From Thermodesulfobacteriota bacterium (GTDB lineage Bacteria > Desulfobacterota > Desulfuromonadia > Desulfuromonadales > Geopsychrobacteraceae), in contig JANQIN010000025.1 in assembly GCA_028282145.1 (NCBI GenBank), positions 1-38,966 on the forward strand: a stretch of DNA of 38,966 nt, written 5' to 3'. The notes beneath the pieces are model-generated. The model was not told where the DNA came from and made no database searches. It saw only the letters and a program-made list of their open reading frames with translations. Numbering within the stretch: position 1 is the stretch's first letter; each line of letters starts with the position of its first letter. The translations under genes were made by a program, and so were the position numbers. This document shows positions 1-9,528 of this stretch, in pieces.

Positions 1-425
1 TCCTTGTCCACCACCAGTACGATATTTTCCGCCAGGAAATAAAGGGCCCGGTGGCGGTTGTCGGGGTTTTTGACCCAAACGGCGCCGTTTTCCGCCACGG
101 CAAATTCCCCCTGTACCACCGCCAGCTCCACCAGGGCCAGTTCCTGGGGATTGGCGACATTGCAGCCGTCGTCCTCAGAGATGTCGACTCCCGGAACGTT
201 GCAGACGATCTTCTTGGCCTCCGGATAGAGCTCCCGAATTTTCGACGCGGCCTCTTCCCTGTCCTTCAACACCACCAGTTCTCCGCCCACGGCCTCGATC
301 ACGGTCCCCAACTGTTTAGAGAGATCGTCAAAGCTCATCGGTTCGAAGTCGACCTCCGGCAGAGGGGCTGGGTCCGTCGGTTTGTGAGACCGGACCTTTT
401 CCAGAATCTTGTCCCGCGCGCTCAA
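1..425 (-). CDS. lutC: LutC, lactate utilization protein C (LUD domain), 3' part cut off by the window edge
   Basis: The N-terminal 141 or so residues are visible and the reading frame runs open through the left edge. The protein belongs to the LUD (YkgG/LutC) family, the third subunit of the LutABC system that oxidises L-lactate to pyruvate in the cytoplasm. Visible features are a charged N-terminal helix (MSARDKILEKV), a stretch on self/energy-type residues, and the family-like segment around EFAVAENGAVWV. The start is probably TTG at 425, which overlaps the lutB stop codon in TTGA, a typical coupled arrangement. No ATG fits between the lutB end and the conserved region except an internal one about 30 codons later. 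Membership is supported mainly by the lutA-lutB-lutC gene order. The C-terminal half cannot be judged. Confidence 0.85.
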   Translation of the reverse strand, partial: MSARDKILEKVRSHKPTDPAPLPEVDFEPMSFDDLSKQLGTVIEAVGGELVVLKDREEAASKIRELYPEAKKIVCNVPGVDISEDDGCNVANPQELALVELAVVQGEFAVAENGAVWVKNPDNRHRALYFLAENIVLVVDK

Positions 426-1792
426 GACTGGCCCCCCTTCTTTTCCTTGTACAGCTCTTTAAAGCTCTTTTTCGGCATCTCCGGCAGCTCGCGCTCTTCG
501 CCCCAGGGGTTGAACCGGTTGTAGAGCAGGGCACGGGGGAGGCACGGCACCACCTTTCTGGTCAACCTGCCGGTGAAATCCAATAATGCCGGGTGTTTGA
601 AAAGCCAACCGGCCAGGTTAAGCAAACGTTCCTTCGGTGGGTCCAGCAGGCCGGCGTCGACCACCTGCTGCCGGCGGTAGTAGAGTTGCTGGTGTAGATC
701 GACCTTGGCGGGACAGACGTTGGTACAGGAACCGCAGAGGGTACAGGCGTAGGGCATGGTTCTGTGGGCCGCCAGGTCCTTGCCGGGGCCGAGGGTCGAG
801 CCGATAGGGCCGGGGATGATGTAACCGTAACTGTGACCGCCGCTTCGCCGGTAGACCGGGCAGGTGTTGATGCAGGCGCCGCAACGGATACAGTTGAGGG
901 CTTTGCGGAACAGCGGGTCTCCCAACATCTCCGAGCGCCCGTTGTCGACCAGAATGATATGCATCTCTCCCCCCTCCACCGGGCCGTGGTAATGGGAGGT
1001 GTAGGAGGTGATCGGTTGACCGGTCGCACTGCGGGCCAGCAGGCGGGTAAAGACCGCCAGGTCTTTCAGCCGGGGAATCATCTTCTCGATCCCCATGGAG
1101 GCGATGTGCAGCGTTGGCAGGCTGGAACCCAGGTCGGCATTTCCCTCGTTGGTGCAGACGACGACCCCTCCGGTTTCCGCAATACCGAAGTTGACCCCGG
1201 TCAGCCCCGCTTCCGCGGCAAGGAATTTCTCCCGCAGATGAGTCCGCGCGGCTCGGGTCAGATACGTCGGGTCGTTGTTTCCCGCTTCGGTCTGCAGGTG
1301 CTCCTGGAACGTGGTGCTGACATCCTCCTTTTTGAGATGGATCGCCGGCAGGACGATGTGAGAGGGGTGTTCCTGCCGCAGTTGGACGATCCGTTCGCCC
1401 AGGTCGGTGTCGATCACCTCGATGCCGTTCTTTTCGAGGAACGGGTTGAGTTCGCATTCCTCGGTCAGCATCGATTTGGATTTGACCAGCCGGGTCATTT
1501 CCCGATCCTGCAGGATCTGCAACACGATCCGGTTATGAGCTTCGGCGTCTTTGGCCCAGTGAATCTGTATCCCTTTGGCTTTGGCGTTGGTCTCGAACTG
1601 CTCCAGCAGCAGATCAAGATTGGCCATGGTGTGGGATTTGATCTTCTGCGCCTGTTCCCGCAACTGTTCCCATTCGGGAACGGCCTTGATGGCCCGGTCC
1701 CTCTTTTCCCGGACAAACCAGAGGGCCTTATCGTGCCAGTGGGTTCGATCGAGATCGCGGGTGAACTCTTTGGCCTTTTCAGGATGTCCCAT
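422..1792 (-). CDS. lutB: LutB, iron-sulfur subunit of L-lactate oxidation system
   Basis: LutB is the 456-residue LUD-plus-ferredoxin subunit of LutABC, which oxidises L-lactate to pyruvate and passes electrons on through Fe-S clusters. The N-terminal two thirds is the LUD domain. Two CxxCxxCxxxCP cluster motifs follow, CIRCGACINTCP starting near residue 301 and CTLCGSCTNVCP near residue 350. A C-terminal helical DUF3390-like tail ends in a basic segment. The length is normal for the family. The ATG at 1792 is chosen because GGGGAGG lies 6 bases before it; an upstream in-frame ATG at 1807 has no comparable ribosome binding site. The gene overlaps the end of lutA by 14 bases and shares TTGA with lutC, so the three genes are translationally coupled. 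Confidence 0.93.
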   Translation of the reverse strand: MGHPEKAKEFTRDLDRTHWHDKALWFVREKRDRAIKAVPEWEQLREQAQKIKSHTMANLDLLLEQFETNAKAKGIQIHWAKDAEAHNRIVLQILQDREMTRLVKSKSMLTEECELNPFLEKNGIEVIDTDLGERIVQLRQEHPSHIVLPAIHLKKEDVSTTFQEHLQTEAGNNDPTYLTRAARTHLREKFLAAEAGLTGVNFGIAETGGVVVCTNEGNADLGSSLPTLHIASMGIEKMIPRLKDLAVFTRLLARSATGQPITSYTSHYHGPVEGGEMHIILVDNGRSEMLGDPLFRKALNCIRCGACINTCPVYRRSGGHSYGYIIPGPIGSTLGPGKDLAAHRTMPYACTLCGSCTNVCPAKVDLHQQLYYRRQQVVDAGLLDPPKERLLNLAGWLFKHPALLDFTGRLTRKVVPCLPRALLYNRFNPWGEERELPEMPKKSFKELYKEKKGGQS

Positions 1793-2534
1793 GCGGCACC
1801 TCCCCATTGAGAATCTGGGCCATATGCATCACCTTGAGCGGTTTTCCCTGCCGGCGGGCCAGGCCGTCGATATGCATCAGACAGGAAATATCCGCGCCGG
1901 TCATCACCTCGGCGCCGGCGCTGAGATGATCTTCGATCCGGTCGTTACCCATCACCACCGAGACCTCTTTTTCGGCAACGGCGAAGGTACCGCCGAAACC
2001 GCAGCATTCGTCGGGGCGCTTCACCGTCACCAGTTCCAACCCATCGACCTTGAGAAGCAGGTTTTCCAGCTTATTGGTGCAGGGGACGTGGAGTTCCGAG
2101 GGGGTGCCCAGCCCCAGGTCGCGATGCCCGTGGCAACTGTTGTGCAATCCGACCTTGTGGGGGAAAGAGATGTCGAACGTTTCGACCTGAATCACGTCGT
2201 GAAGGAACTCGCACAGTTCAAAGGTCCGTTCTTTCAAACGGTCAAATCCGGGTTCGCCGTCCAGGAACTGGGCGTAGTGGGTTCGCACCATGGCGACACA
2301 GCTGCCGCTGGGGCCGACGATATAGTCGTAGTCCTTGAAAATACGCAAAAACCGTTGGGCCAAGTCCTTCAGGTTCTTGGTGCAGCCGCTGTTGGCCATC
2401 GGCTGGCCGCAGCAGGTCTGCTCCAGCGGATAGTCGACCTCCAGCCCCTGTCGCTCCAGCACTTCGAGCGTCGCCATGGAGGCACCGGGGTAGAGCTCGT
2501 TCATATAACAGGGGATAAACAGGCCGATTCGCAT
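1779..2534 (-). CDS. lutA: LutA, cysteine-rich (CCG domain) subunit of L-lactate oxidation system
   Basis: LutA is a 251-residue protein with two cysteine-rich CCG domains (heterodisulfide reductase subunit B-like), which hold an Fe-S centre in related enzymes. The two motifs are visible as QTCCGQPMAN near residue 40 and DECCGFGGTFAV near residue 190, with additional conserved elements IPCYMN, HNSCHGHRDLG and CLMHIDG. The ATG at 2534 is preferred because AGGAG lies 8 bases upstream; a GTG three codons earlier would leave no spacing. It is the first gene of lutABC and sits 93 bases after the allophanate hydrolase gene on the same strand, so read-through from the guanidine operon is possible, although the functions are unrelated. 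Confidence 0.93.
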   Translation of the reverse strand: MRIGLFIPCYMNELYPGASMATLEVLERQGLEVDYPLEQTCCGQPMANSGCTKNLKDLAQRFLRIFKDYDYIVGPSGSCVAMVRTHYAQFLDGEPGFDRLKERTFELCEFLHDVIQVETFDISFPHKVGLHNSCHGHRDLGLGTPSELHVPCTNKLENLLLKVDGLELVTVKRPDECCGFGGTFAVAEKEVSVVMGNDRIEDHLSAGAEVMTGADISCLMHIDGLARRQGKPLKVMHMAQILNGEVPHGTS

Positions 2535-2567
2535 GGTGTCCACTCCTTGGAAGAGTTGGACTAAAAG

Positions 2568-2596
2568 TCTATCAAAAAGGCCGAGATAATCGACAA
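2568..2596 (-). promoter_or_regulatory. Weak candidate sigma-70 promoter for lutABC
   Basis: On the minus strand TTGTCG (2596-2591) is followed after 17 bases by GATAGA (2573-2568), about 35 bases before the lutA start. Matches to consensus are 4/6 and 3/6. A short imperfect hairpin (GCGTGCGC core) lies at the upstream edge. No convincing operator was seen. The call rests mostly on position in the only gap between the two operons. Confidence 0.22.
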
Positions 2597-2627
2597 GCGC
2601 ACGCTTTGTGATTTCGGGGCAGTCGGT

Positions 2628-4439
2628 TTATCTGCCTGCCAGATAGGATCGCCAACCGCCGAAGTGCGTAATCTCCTCGGCGCCCTCTATCGCCCAAGGT
2701 TCGCAGATAAACCCCTTAACCAGGGTGCCATTATCGAGATGGATATTGCCGATTCCCAAGGGCTCAGGGACTTCGTCGGTGAAGGCGCCAAAAGCTTTTT
2801 GGGAAAGCTGCCAGATCTCGACCTCTACCCCCTCCCCTTGAAAATGAGGGTCGCGCACCAGCCCCGGTTTGGGAGGTGTTGTGCCGGAGAGCGCATAGAG
2901 GCGATAGTCGGCGGCGGTGGTACAAGTCTTCTGCAGCGTTGCTCCGCGGCTGGTCAGCTGGTGATTGAGCGGCTGGCCGCTCAGGTGAGCGCCAACCACC
3001 GCCAGCGAGATCTCTTCTTCTTCCGTCGTTCCAACAGGGACCGAGGTTTCGCACAGGGGGTGATCGGTTCCCCCGGCTTTCGGCTCCCAGCTGGGATGAC
3101 GGTGCAGGCGATCGGCGACCACGGCCAGGTTATCGTCGCAAAAGGCCGGGGCAATCAGAGTGACCCCGAAAGGCAGCCCCGTGGTTGGACGGAAACCGGC
3201 CGGTACGGCCGCAGCACAGCAATCGAGAAGATTGACGAAATTGGTGTAGGTACCCAGGATACTGTTACGCTGAATGGGGTCCTGCAGAACCTGGTCCACC
3301 CGATAGGTGGTGGGAGTCGTCGGCAGCAACATCAGGTCCATTCGGTTCCACTCTTTACGGCAGACCTTTTTTAAGGCCTGTAGGGCGTATTGCCCCCGAA
3401 AGGCATCGACAGCGCTTAGCCCTCCCGAACGTTCAATAATCGTTCGAACGGTCGGGTCCATTTCGTTGGGATGCGTTGTCAGGAAGTCGCCAATTGCGGC
3501 ATAACGTTCGGCGACCCAGGGGCCGGAATACAGCAATGCGGCACTCTCTTTAAACGGCTGGTAATTGAACTCCACGGGCGTTCCGCCCAAAGATGTCAGG
3601 TTGTCGATGCTTTGTTGGTACAGGTCGGCTGCTTCCGTATCTCCAAAGAATTCACGCTGTTCGTTGGGCAGAATTCCAAACCGAAACCTGTCGGTGGGGA
3701 GGACGGCGGGACGATTCGGCCGGGAATACGGATCCGTATCGTCGTTGCCCTGCATCCGTTGGCGTACGAGGTCCGCATCGCCAACGTTGGCGGCAAAGAC
3801 GGTGACACAATCGAGAGAACGGCAGGCCGGGACAACCCCACTGGTGCTGACCAGGCCTTTCGTGGGTTTGACACCCACCAGATTGTTGAAGGCGGCAGGG
3901 ACGCGGCCGGAACCGGCCGTGTCGGTCCCGAGAGAAAAACTCACCAGGCCGGCAGCGACTGCCACTGCAGAACCGGAGCTGGAGCCGCCGGAAATATACG
4001 CGGGATCGAAGACCGAGCGTGGCGCTCCATGGGGAGAACGGACACCGACCAGTCCGGTGGCAAACTGATCCAGGTTGGTTTTACCGATCAGGATCGCTCC
4101 GGCATCGAGAAGACGTTGTACGGCGGTGGCGCTTTTTTCCGGGAGATAGGCAAAAGCCGGGCAGGCCGCTGTGGTCGGCAGACCGGCCACATCGATATTG
4201 TCCTTGACGGCAAAGGGGACGCCGTACAACGGAAGACGTTCTTTCAATCGAGGGTTCTGTGCCAGCTTGCCGGCTTGACGAACGGCCTTGCGTCGATCCA
4301 CCAGGGTGATCCATACCGCGGGGTCAGCGTAGGCCTCAATTCGCTCAAACACCTCTGCAACCACCTCCATCGGTGTAAGGCGGTCCTGATCGTAGGCGTG
4401 ACGGAGAGCGGGGAGCTGCAGGTCGATGGGGTGGCTCAT
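2628..4439 (-). CDS. atzF: Allophanate hydrolase (EC 3.5.1.54)
   Basis: This 603-residue protein hydrolyses allophanate to two ammonia and two CO2, the last step of both urea-carboxylase and guanidine-carboxylase pathways. The N-terminal two thirds is an amidase-signature domain with the Ser-cisSer-Lys triad in the expected places: Lys79 in FAVKDN, Ser153 in GGSSSG and Ser177 in DTAGSGRVPA. The spacings (74 and 24 residues) match those known from the amidase family. The C-terminal ~130 residues, with LYALSGTTPPKPGLVR and FICEPWAIEGA, are the allophanate hydrolase-specific domain, which separates it from ordinary amidases such as GatA. Its start codon overlaps the carboxylase stop in ATGA. It is the last gene of the guanidine operon. 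Confidence 0.95.
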   Translation of the reverse strand: MSHPIDLQLPALRHAYDQDRLTPMEVVAEVFERIEAYADPAVWITLVDRRKAVRQAGKLAQNPRLKERLPLYGVPFAVKDNIDVAGLPTTAACPAFAYLPEKSATAVQRLLDAGAILIGKTNLDQFATGLVGVRSPHGAPRSVFDPAYISGGSSSGSAVAVAAGLVSFSLGTDTAGSGRVPAAFNNLVGVKPTKGLVSTSGVVPACRSLDCVTVFAANVGDADLVRQRMQGNDDTDPYSRPNRPAVLPTDRFRFGILPNEQREFFGDTEAADLYQQSIDNLTSLGGTPVEFNYQPFKESAALLYSGPWVAERYAAIGDFLTTHPNEMDPTVRTIIERSGGLSAVDAFRGQYALQALKKVCRKEWNRMDLMLLPTTPTTYRVDQVLQDPIQRNSILGTYTNFVNLLDCCAAAVPAGFRPTTGLPFGVTLIAPAFCDDNLAVVADRLHRHPSWEPKAGGTDHPLCETSVPVGTTEEEEISLAVVGAHLSGQPLNHQLTSRGATLQKTCTTAADYRLYALSGTTPPKPGLVRDPHFQGEGVEVEIWQLSQKAFGAFTDEVPEPLGIGNIHLDNGTLVKGFICEPWAIEGAEEITHFGGWRSYLAGR

Positions 4440-7400
4440 GAGGTCTCTCCTTTCAGGATCATCATCGGCTGGCCGCCGGCGACGGCAGCCCCCGGTTCAC
4501 AGAGAATGTCGACCACGGTGCCGCTTTTATGGGCCCGGATTTCCAGCTCCATCTTCATCGATTCGATCACCATCAGTGGCTCACCCTTTTCCAGGTGTTG
4601 TCCCGGTTCAACCAGGATCTTCCAGACGTTCCCCGGAACCGACGCTTCGACAAAAAAGCTGCCGGGAGGGAGCTCAACGGCCGACGTGATCTCCTCGGCG
4701 CGGGTGTCGTCCTCCATGTACTGCGCCAGCCCCTGTTCCTCCCATCGCTGCCGCTCTTCGTCGAACGATGCTTGCTGGGTCTTTTTGAAAGAGGCTATCG
4801 ACGTCTCGTTTCGATCCAGAAACTGCTGGTAATCGGCCAATCGGAAGACGGTTTCCTCGGTACGTACGGGGTACCTTCCCTGCGGGAAAGCGTCACGTGC
4901 CTCCCGTAATTCTTCGGCGGAGACGGGGAAGAACTTGATCTGATCAAAAAAGCGCAACAGCCAGGGCTTGTCGTCGATGAAGCTGTCGGTCTGGTGCCAC
5001 GTATTCCATACCTGGATGGTGCGGCCGACGAACTGGTAGCCGCCCGGCCCTTCCATGCCGTAAATGCACATATAGGCACCGCCGATCCCCACGGCGTTTT
5101 CGGGGGTCCATGTGCGGGCCGGGTTGTACTTGGTGGTGACCAGGCGGTGTCGCGGGTCAACCGGTGTGGCGACCGGGGCTCCCAGATAAACATCCCCCAG
5201 CCCCAGGACCATATAGTTGGCGTTAAAGACGATATCTTTGACCGCCTGTTCGTCTTTCAACCCGTTGATCCGGCGAATGAACTCAATGTTCGACGGACAC
5301 CAGGGGGCGTTAGGGCGCACCAGTTCCTGGTATTTTCGGATCGCCAGTCGGGTCTGTTCGTCGTCCCAGGACAAGGGCAGATGGATAATGCGGCTGGGAA
5401 CTTCGATCTGATCGATCGGAGGCAGTTCCTCTTCAGCACGAATCAGTATCTCCATCAACCCTGCCAGCGGCAGAATACGACTGTCGTAATGGATCTGTAG
5501 CGATCGAATCCCCGGTGTGAGGTCGATGATTCCCGTCACCTGTTCCTGCTGAAGCCATTGCATGAGTGTGTGCACCCGGAAGCGAAGCGTCAGATCAAGC
5601 GTCAGGGGGCCGAATTCCACCAACAGATAGTCGTCGCCGGCGCGTCGGTAGCAGAGAGATAGCTCCCCTTCGCCCGTTTGGCGTAAAACAGCGGATTCCC
5701 GAGTCGGTTTCGGAGCGTGATTCGGGGAGGACGGAGCACGAAGCTGTGCCAGTGTCTGATCCTGGGTAGCACGTCGGTCGGCCGCATCTCTGGCCGACCA
5801 GGGTATGAAACGAACCTTGTCGCCCGGGCGCAACTGCCCCATCTTCCACAATTCGGCTTGGGCCAGGGTGACCGGACAGACGAATCCCCCGAGGCTGGGG
5901 CCGTCAGGGCCGAGAATAATCGGCATGTCGCCGGTAAAGTCCACCGTACCCACGGCATAGGCATTGTCGTGGATATTGGAAGGATGCAGTCCCGCTTCAC
6001 CGCCGTCCGGTCGCGCCCAATCCGGCTTGGGGCCGATAAGGCGTACTCCGGTCCGGGCGCTGTTGAAGTGAACTTCGTATTCGGCGCTGAAAAGGGTTTC
6101 GATGTCCGTGTCCGTGAAAAAGTCCGGCGCACCATGGGGGCCGTAGAGGACGCCGATATGCCATTCTCGGGTGAGAGGGGGCAATAGGTTTGCGGGCACT
6201 TCGTCAACCGCCGGATCGATGGCGCCGGTTTCGGAAATCCGAAGAACATCCCCTGTCCGCAGAACACCGACCGAATGACCGCCGAATTTCCCCAGGTTAA
6301 AGGTGGATCGACTCCCCAGATAGCCTGGAACGTCGAAGCCGTGACGGACCGACAGATAGGCACGGTTACCGGCCCCGGTCAAACTTCCGATCTCCAAGAC
6401 TTGCCCTGCCCGGACGGTAACGGGCTTCCAATAGGAAACCGGCTTATCGTCCAGTGTTGCCACCATCGGGGCACCGCCCAGTGCAATCACGGTATCGCAA
6501 TGGAACTTCAACGTGGGACCGTTAAGGGTCATCTCCAGGGCCGGTGCTCCTTCGGGATTACCGACCAGGCGGTTGGCCAGGCGAAAAGAGTAATTGTCCA
6601 TCGGTCCGCTGGGCGGGACACCGACGTCCCAGAAGCCGAGGCGGCCGGGATAGTCCTGCAGACTGCTCTGGGCTCCGGCACTGAGAACCTCTACCGTGGT
6701 CGCTTTGTACGGAAAGGACGCCAGGGCTTTGGTGGAGACCCGACCTTCGGAAAAAAGGGTTGAAGCAGCGATCTGTTGCAGATAGGACAGGTTGGTTTCA
6801 ATACCGTATATTTCACTTTCAATAACGGCTTTTCGCAAGGCTTTGAGGGCGTCGGTGCGATTATCCGCCTTGACAATGATTTTGGCCAACAACGGATCGT
6901 AATAAGGAGAGATTTCCGTACCGGTTTCGACCCAACTGTCCAGTCGGCAGTTCTCGGGGAAGTGGACGCGGGTCAGTACACCGGAGCTGGGTTGAAAGTC
7001 TTTGGCAGGGTCTTCCGCATAGAGGCGCATCTGGATCGAGGCGCCTTGGGGCGCGACCTCCAATGTCCGAAGGGGAGGCAGTTCACCGGCAGCCTGTTGC
7101 ACCATCCACTGAACCAGGTCGATGCCGTAGACCTCTTCGGTGACACCGTGTTCCACCTGTAAACGGGTGTTGACTTCCAGGAAGTAGAAACGATCGTCCG
7201 AGACATCGTAGATAAATTCGACCGTACCTGCCGAAGCATAGTCGACACTTTTACACAGGCACAGTGCGGCCTGATGCAGCGCCTGTCGGGTCTGATCGGC
7301 CAAACCCGGTGCCGGTGTTTCTTCCACCACTTTCTGATTGCGTCGCTGCAGGGAACAATCGCGTTCGCCCAGAGTCATCACCTCGCCGGCACCGTCACCA

Positions 7401-8038
7401 AAAACTTGAACCTCAATGTGCCGGGCGGTTTCAATGAACTTTTCGAGGAAAAGACCGTCGCAGCTGAAGTTGTTCTGACTCAACCGTTTGACGGAGGCGA
7501 ACTTCTCGGTCAGTTCCTCCGGGGTTTGGCAGAGCTGTAAGCCGATACCGCCACCGCCTGCGGTGCTTTTCAGCATCACCGGATAGCCGATACGGTCCGC
7601 GGCTTCCAAAGCCTGTTCTAAGGACTCGAGCAGGTCGGTCCCCGCCAGAAGCGGAGTGTCACATTTTTCGGCCAGGGCCCGGGCGGTATGTTTGAGACCA
7701 AACTGACGGATATGGTCCGGCTTGGGGCCGATAAACACGATGCCGTTCTGTTCAAGGGCTTCGGCAAAGCCGGCATTTTCGCTTAAGAAACCGTATCCGG
7801 GGTGAACGGCGTCGACCTGATTCTCTCGACAGATCCGTACAAGTTTCTCCACGTCGAGATAGCTCTGGGCTGCGGGCGCCTCTCCGACACAGACAGCCTG
7901 ATCGGCCATCTGCACATGTCTGGCATGGCGATCGGGATGGGAATAAACAGCCAGAGCGCGAATTCCCATCTGTTGCAAGGTTCGGATAATGCGGCAGGCG
8001 ATTTCGCCGCGGTTGGCCACAAGAACGGTATTAAACAT
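4436..8038 (-). CDS. Guanidine carboxylase (urea carboxylase family, biotin-dependent)
   Basis: A 1200-residue multidomain enzyme. Residues 1-450 are biotin carboxylase/ATP-grasp (MFNTVLVANRGEIACRI start, glycine loop STAGGGGIG, EVNTRLQVEHGVTE). Next come the carboxyltransferase halves CT_A_B (about 480-760, with GPHGAPDFF) and CT_C_D (about 795-1000). The C-terminus is a biotinyl domain with VIESMKMELEI, biotinylated at Lys1162. Families with this layout use ATP and bicarbonate to carboxylate urea or guanidine. The guanidine-I riboswitch and the two DUF1989 genes of the same operon indicate that guanidine is the true substrate, giving carboxyguanidine. The ATG at 8038 has GGGGGAGA close upstream. 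No in-sequence residue test separating the two substrates was applied, so the substrate assignment is context-based while the family assignment is firm. Confidence 0.93.
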   Translation of the reverse strand: MFNTVLVANRGEIACRIIRTLQQMGIRALAVYSHPDRHARHVQMADQAVCVGEAPAAQSYLDVEKLVRICRENQVDAVHPGYGFLSENAGFAEALEQNGIVFIGPKPDHIRQFGLKHTARALAEKCDTPLLAGTDLLESLEQALEAADRIGYPVMLKSTAGGGGIGLQLCQTPEELTEKFASVKRLSQNNFSCDGLFLEKFIETARHIEVQVFGDGAGEVMTLGERDCSLQRRNQKVVEETPAPGLADQTRQALHQAALCLCKSVDYASAGTVEFIYDVSDDRFYFLEVNTRLQVEHGVTEEVYGIDLVQWMVQQAAGELPPLRTLEVAPQGASIQMRLYAEDPAKDFQPSSGVLTRVHFPENCRLDSWVETGTEISPYYDPLLAKIIVKADNRTDALKALRKAVIESEIYGIETNLSYLQQIAASTLFSEGRVSTKALASFPYKATTVEVLSAGAQSSLQDYPGRLGFWDVGVPPSGPMDNYSFRLANRLVGNPEGAPALEMTLNGPTLKFHCDTVIALGGAPMVATLDDKPVSYWKPVTVRAGQVLEIGSLTGAGNRAYLSVRHGFDVPGYLGSRSTFNLGKFGGHSVGVLRTGDVLRISETGAIDPAVDEVPANLLPPLTREWHIGVLYGPHGAPDFFTDTDIETLFSAEYEVHFNSARTGVRLIGPKPDWARPDGGEAGLHPSNIHDNAYAVGTVDFTGDMPIILGPDGPSLGGFVCPVTLAQAELWKMGQLRPGDKVRFIPWSARDAADRRATQDQTLAQLRAPSSPNHAPKPTRESAVLRQTGEGELSLCYRRAGDDYLLVEFGPLTLDLTLRFRVHTLMQWLQQEQVTGIIDLTPGIRSLQIHYDSRILPLAGLMEILIRAEEELPPIDQIEVPSRIIHLPLSWDDEQTRLAIRKYQELVRPNAPWCPSNIEFIRRINGLKDEQAVKDIVFNANYMVLGLGDVYLGAPVATPVDPRHRLVTTKYNPARTWTPENAVGIGGAYMCIYGMEGPGGYQFVGRTIQVWNTWHQTDSFIDDKPWLLRFFDQIKFFPVSAEELREARDAFPQGRYPVRTEETVFRLADYQQFLDRNETSIASFKKTQQASFDEERQRWEEQGLAQYMEDDTRAEEITSAVELPPGSFFVEASVPGNVWKILVEPGQHLEKGEPLMVIESMKMELEIRAHKSGTVVDILCEPGAAVAGGQPMMILKGETS

Positions 8039-8078
8039 AGCTCTCCCCCAAAGATGTCAAAACAGGACCTTCGCGCCC

Positions 8079-8726
8079 TTAGTCCACCGGATCCCAGACC
8101 AGGACCTCAACCGGTGTCGGATTGTAGGCGTTGCAGGGATTATTGAGCTGCGGACAGTTGGAGATCAGCACAATAACGTCCATTTCAGCGCGCATCTCGA
8201 CATACTTTCCGGCGTCGCTGATGCCGTCTTCAAAGGTCAAACCGCCTTCGGGGGTGATCGGTACGTTCATAAAAAAGTTGATGTTGTGGGTCAGATCGCG
8301 CTTGCTCAAGCCGAACTGCGGATTCTCGGTGACCGCCAATAACCAGGAGTCGCGACAGTTATGCATGGTCTTTTTTCCCAGGGCATAGCGCACTGTATTG
8401 GATTCGGCGGCACAGGCCCCTCCCAGGGTGTCGTGGCGACCGCAGGTGTCGGCTGTAATCTGCAGCATGACATTGCCTTCGGTCGAGATGAGCCTGGTTC
8501 CCGCGGAAAGATAGACATTGCCCTGTTCTCGAATGGTATCGACGGCACTGTAACGCTCGGCCGGATCGCTGGCGCTGTAGAAGAGGGAGTCGGCGGCCTG
8601 ATTGCCCTGTTGGTCGAGGATACGCAGGGTCTGGTCTTTTTTCACCACCTGCATCCAATACTCGCCGGCAGGAACGGTCTGATGAAGAACGGCCTCTTCA
8701 GCCTTCAGGGTGCTTTCTGTAATCAT
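8079..8726 (-). CDS. DUF1989 protein, carboxyguanidine deiminase subunit (urea carboxylase-associated protein)
   Basis: A 215-residue DUF1989 protein, one of two adjacent paralogues in this operon. The pair is known from guanidine-degrading bacteria as CgdA/CgdB, which deiminates carboxyguanidine to allophanate and ammonia; older annotation calls them urea carboxylase-associated proteins 1 and 2. Visible family features are [13 protein letters not shown], an NQAADSLFY segment, [11 protein letters not shown], and a C-terminal [24 protein letters not shown] region. The start is the ATG at 8726 with GAGGAG 6 bases before it; the reading frame extends further upstream but into the preceding gene. 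It lies 17 bases after its paralogue and 40 bases before the carboxylase. Which of the two is CgdA and which CgdB was not decided. Confidence 0.87.
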   Translation of the reverse strand: MITESTLKAEEAVLHQTVPAGEYWMQVVKKDQTLRILDQQGNQAADSLFYSASDPAERYSAVDTIREQGNVYLSAGTRLISTEGNVMLQITADTCGRHDTLGGACAAESNTVRYALGKKTMHNCRDSWLLAVTENPQFGLSKRDLTHNINFFMNVPITPEGGLTFEDGISDAGKYVEMRAEMDVIVLISNCPQLNNPCNAYNPTPVEVLVWDPVD

Positions 8727-8743
8727 GATCGGCTCCTCGCGGT

Positions 8744-9472
8744 TCAGGCGGTCAGGTTGAAGAGGCGGGTGTTGGCAAACCCCCGCTCGTTTTCCGGGCA
8801 ATGGGTTTTGCACGGATCGTCCTCGGGGACAGCTGCGCCTTTGAACAGTTGGTAAAGGACAGGTTTCCGCGGGTAATCGGATGCCGGGTTGAGCGGGTGG
8901 GGGCAGGTATGCATCAGCACCAAGGTATCCATCTCAAACCGGAGATCAACCGATGCGCCGGCTGCGGCATGGTTCGGATCGAAGTGCATCGCCCCCTCAC
9001 CATCCACCTCGACCTTGGTGAACCAGTTCACATTGGCGGCCAGATCTTTCTTATTGAGCCCGTATTTGGCCCCTTCGACCAGAAAGCTGTCATGCCCGTT
9101 GAGAGTCCAACCGTTGCGATGATCCTGATAGGTTTTCAGACCCCATTTCTCATCGGTCATCTTTCGCGTGGTGGACCCGCAAACGGTGTCGTGCCATCCG
9201 GATTGATCGTCAATAACGGAGCAAAAGATCCGTCCCATGTCGGAGTAGAGACAGTGGCCGCGTGTCAACTTGAAGGTATGTTGGCACTTGAGAGTGTCCG
9301 GTGCGTTATAGCGTTCCAACAGGTTGACCGGGTTGTAAAACAGCATCCCCACATTGGCGCCACCCTCGATATCGGTCAATCGCAGGACGGTGCCGCGCTT
9401 CAACGTCAGCGACCAATGCGTTCCTCCGGGGAGTCGGTCTTCATAGATCAGGGCAGGGTTTGTTTGTGACAT
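8744..9472 (-). CDS. DUF1989 protein, second carboxyguanidine deiminase subunit (urea carboxylase-associated protein)
   Basis: A 242-residue DUF1989 paralogue of the next gene. It shares the same layout: [19 protein letters not shown] near the N-terminus, a [11 protein letters not shown] segment, [10 protein letters not shown] (equivalent to the RHDTLGGAC motif of its partner) and a C-terminal [19 protein letters not shown]. The shared His-Asp-Thr and Cys residues are likely functional, but their role cannot be read from sequence. It has about 30 extra C-terminal residues containing two cysteines (CKTHC). The ATG at 9472 is chosen because GGAGA lies 6 bases upstream; a TTG one codon earlier is less likely. 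With the partner it should convert carboxyguanidine to allophanate. Confidence 0.87.
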   Translation of the reverse strand: MSQTNPALIYEDRLPGGTHWSLTLKRGTVLRLTDIEGGANVGMLFYNPVNLLERYNAPDTLKCQHTFKLTRGHCLYSDMGRIFCSVIDDQSGWHDTVCGSTTRKMTDEKWGLKTYQDHRNGWTLNGHDSFLVEGAKYGLNKKDLAANVNWFTKVEVDGEGAMHFDPNHAAAGASVDLRFEMDTLVLMHTCPHPLNPASDYPRKPVLYQLFKGAAVPEDDPCKTHCPENERGFANTRLFNLTA

Positions 9473-9528
9473 CAATCGTCTCCATCGAGAGCGAGAAACC
9501 GGGCCGTCCCGGCCATGTCTCCTGAAGT

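Noticed and set aside
764-1810. Long plus-strand open frame opposite lutB
   Set aside because: It mirrors the codon pattern of lutB, has no recognisable domain and would lie fully antisense to a well-supported gene.
3471-4832. Long plus-strand open frame opposite allophanate hydrolase and the carboxylase
   Set aside because: No domain, no ribosome site, and it crosses the boundary of two confident genes on the other strand.
4436-9472. Reading the carboxylase and DUF1989 genes as a plain urea degradation system
   Set aside because: The guanidine-I aptamer at the head of the operon and the DUF1989 pair are not needed for urea and are typical of guanidine use. Urea activity as a side reaction is not excluded.
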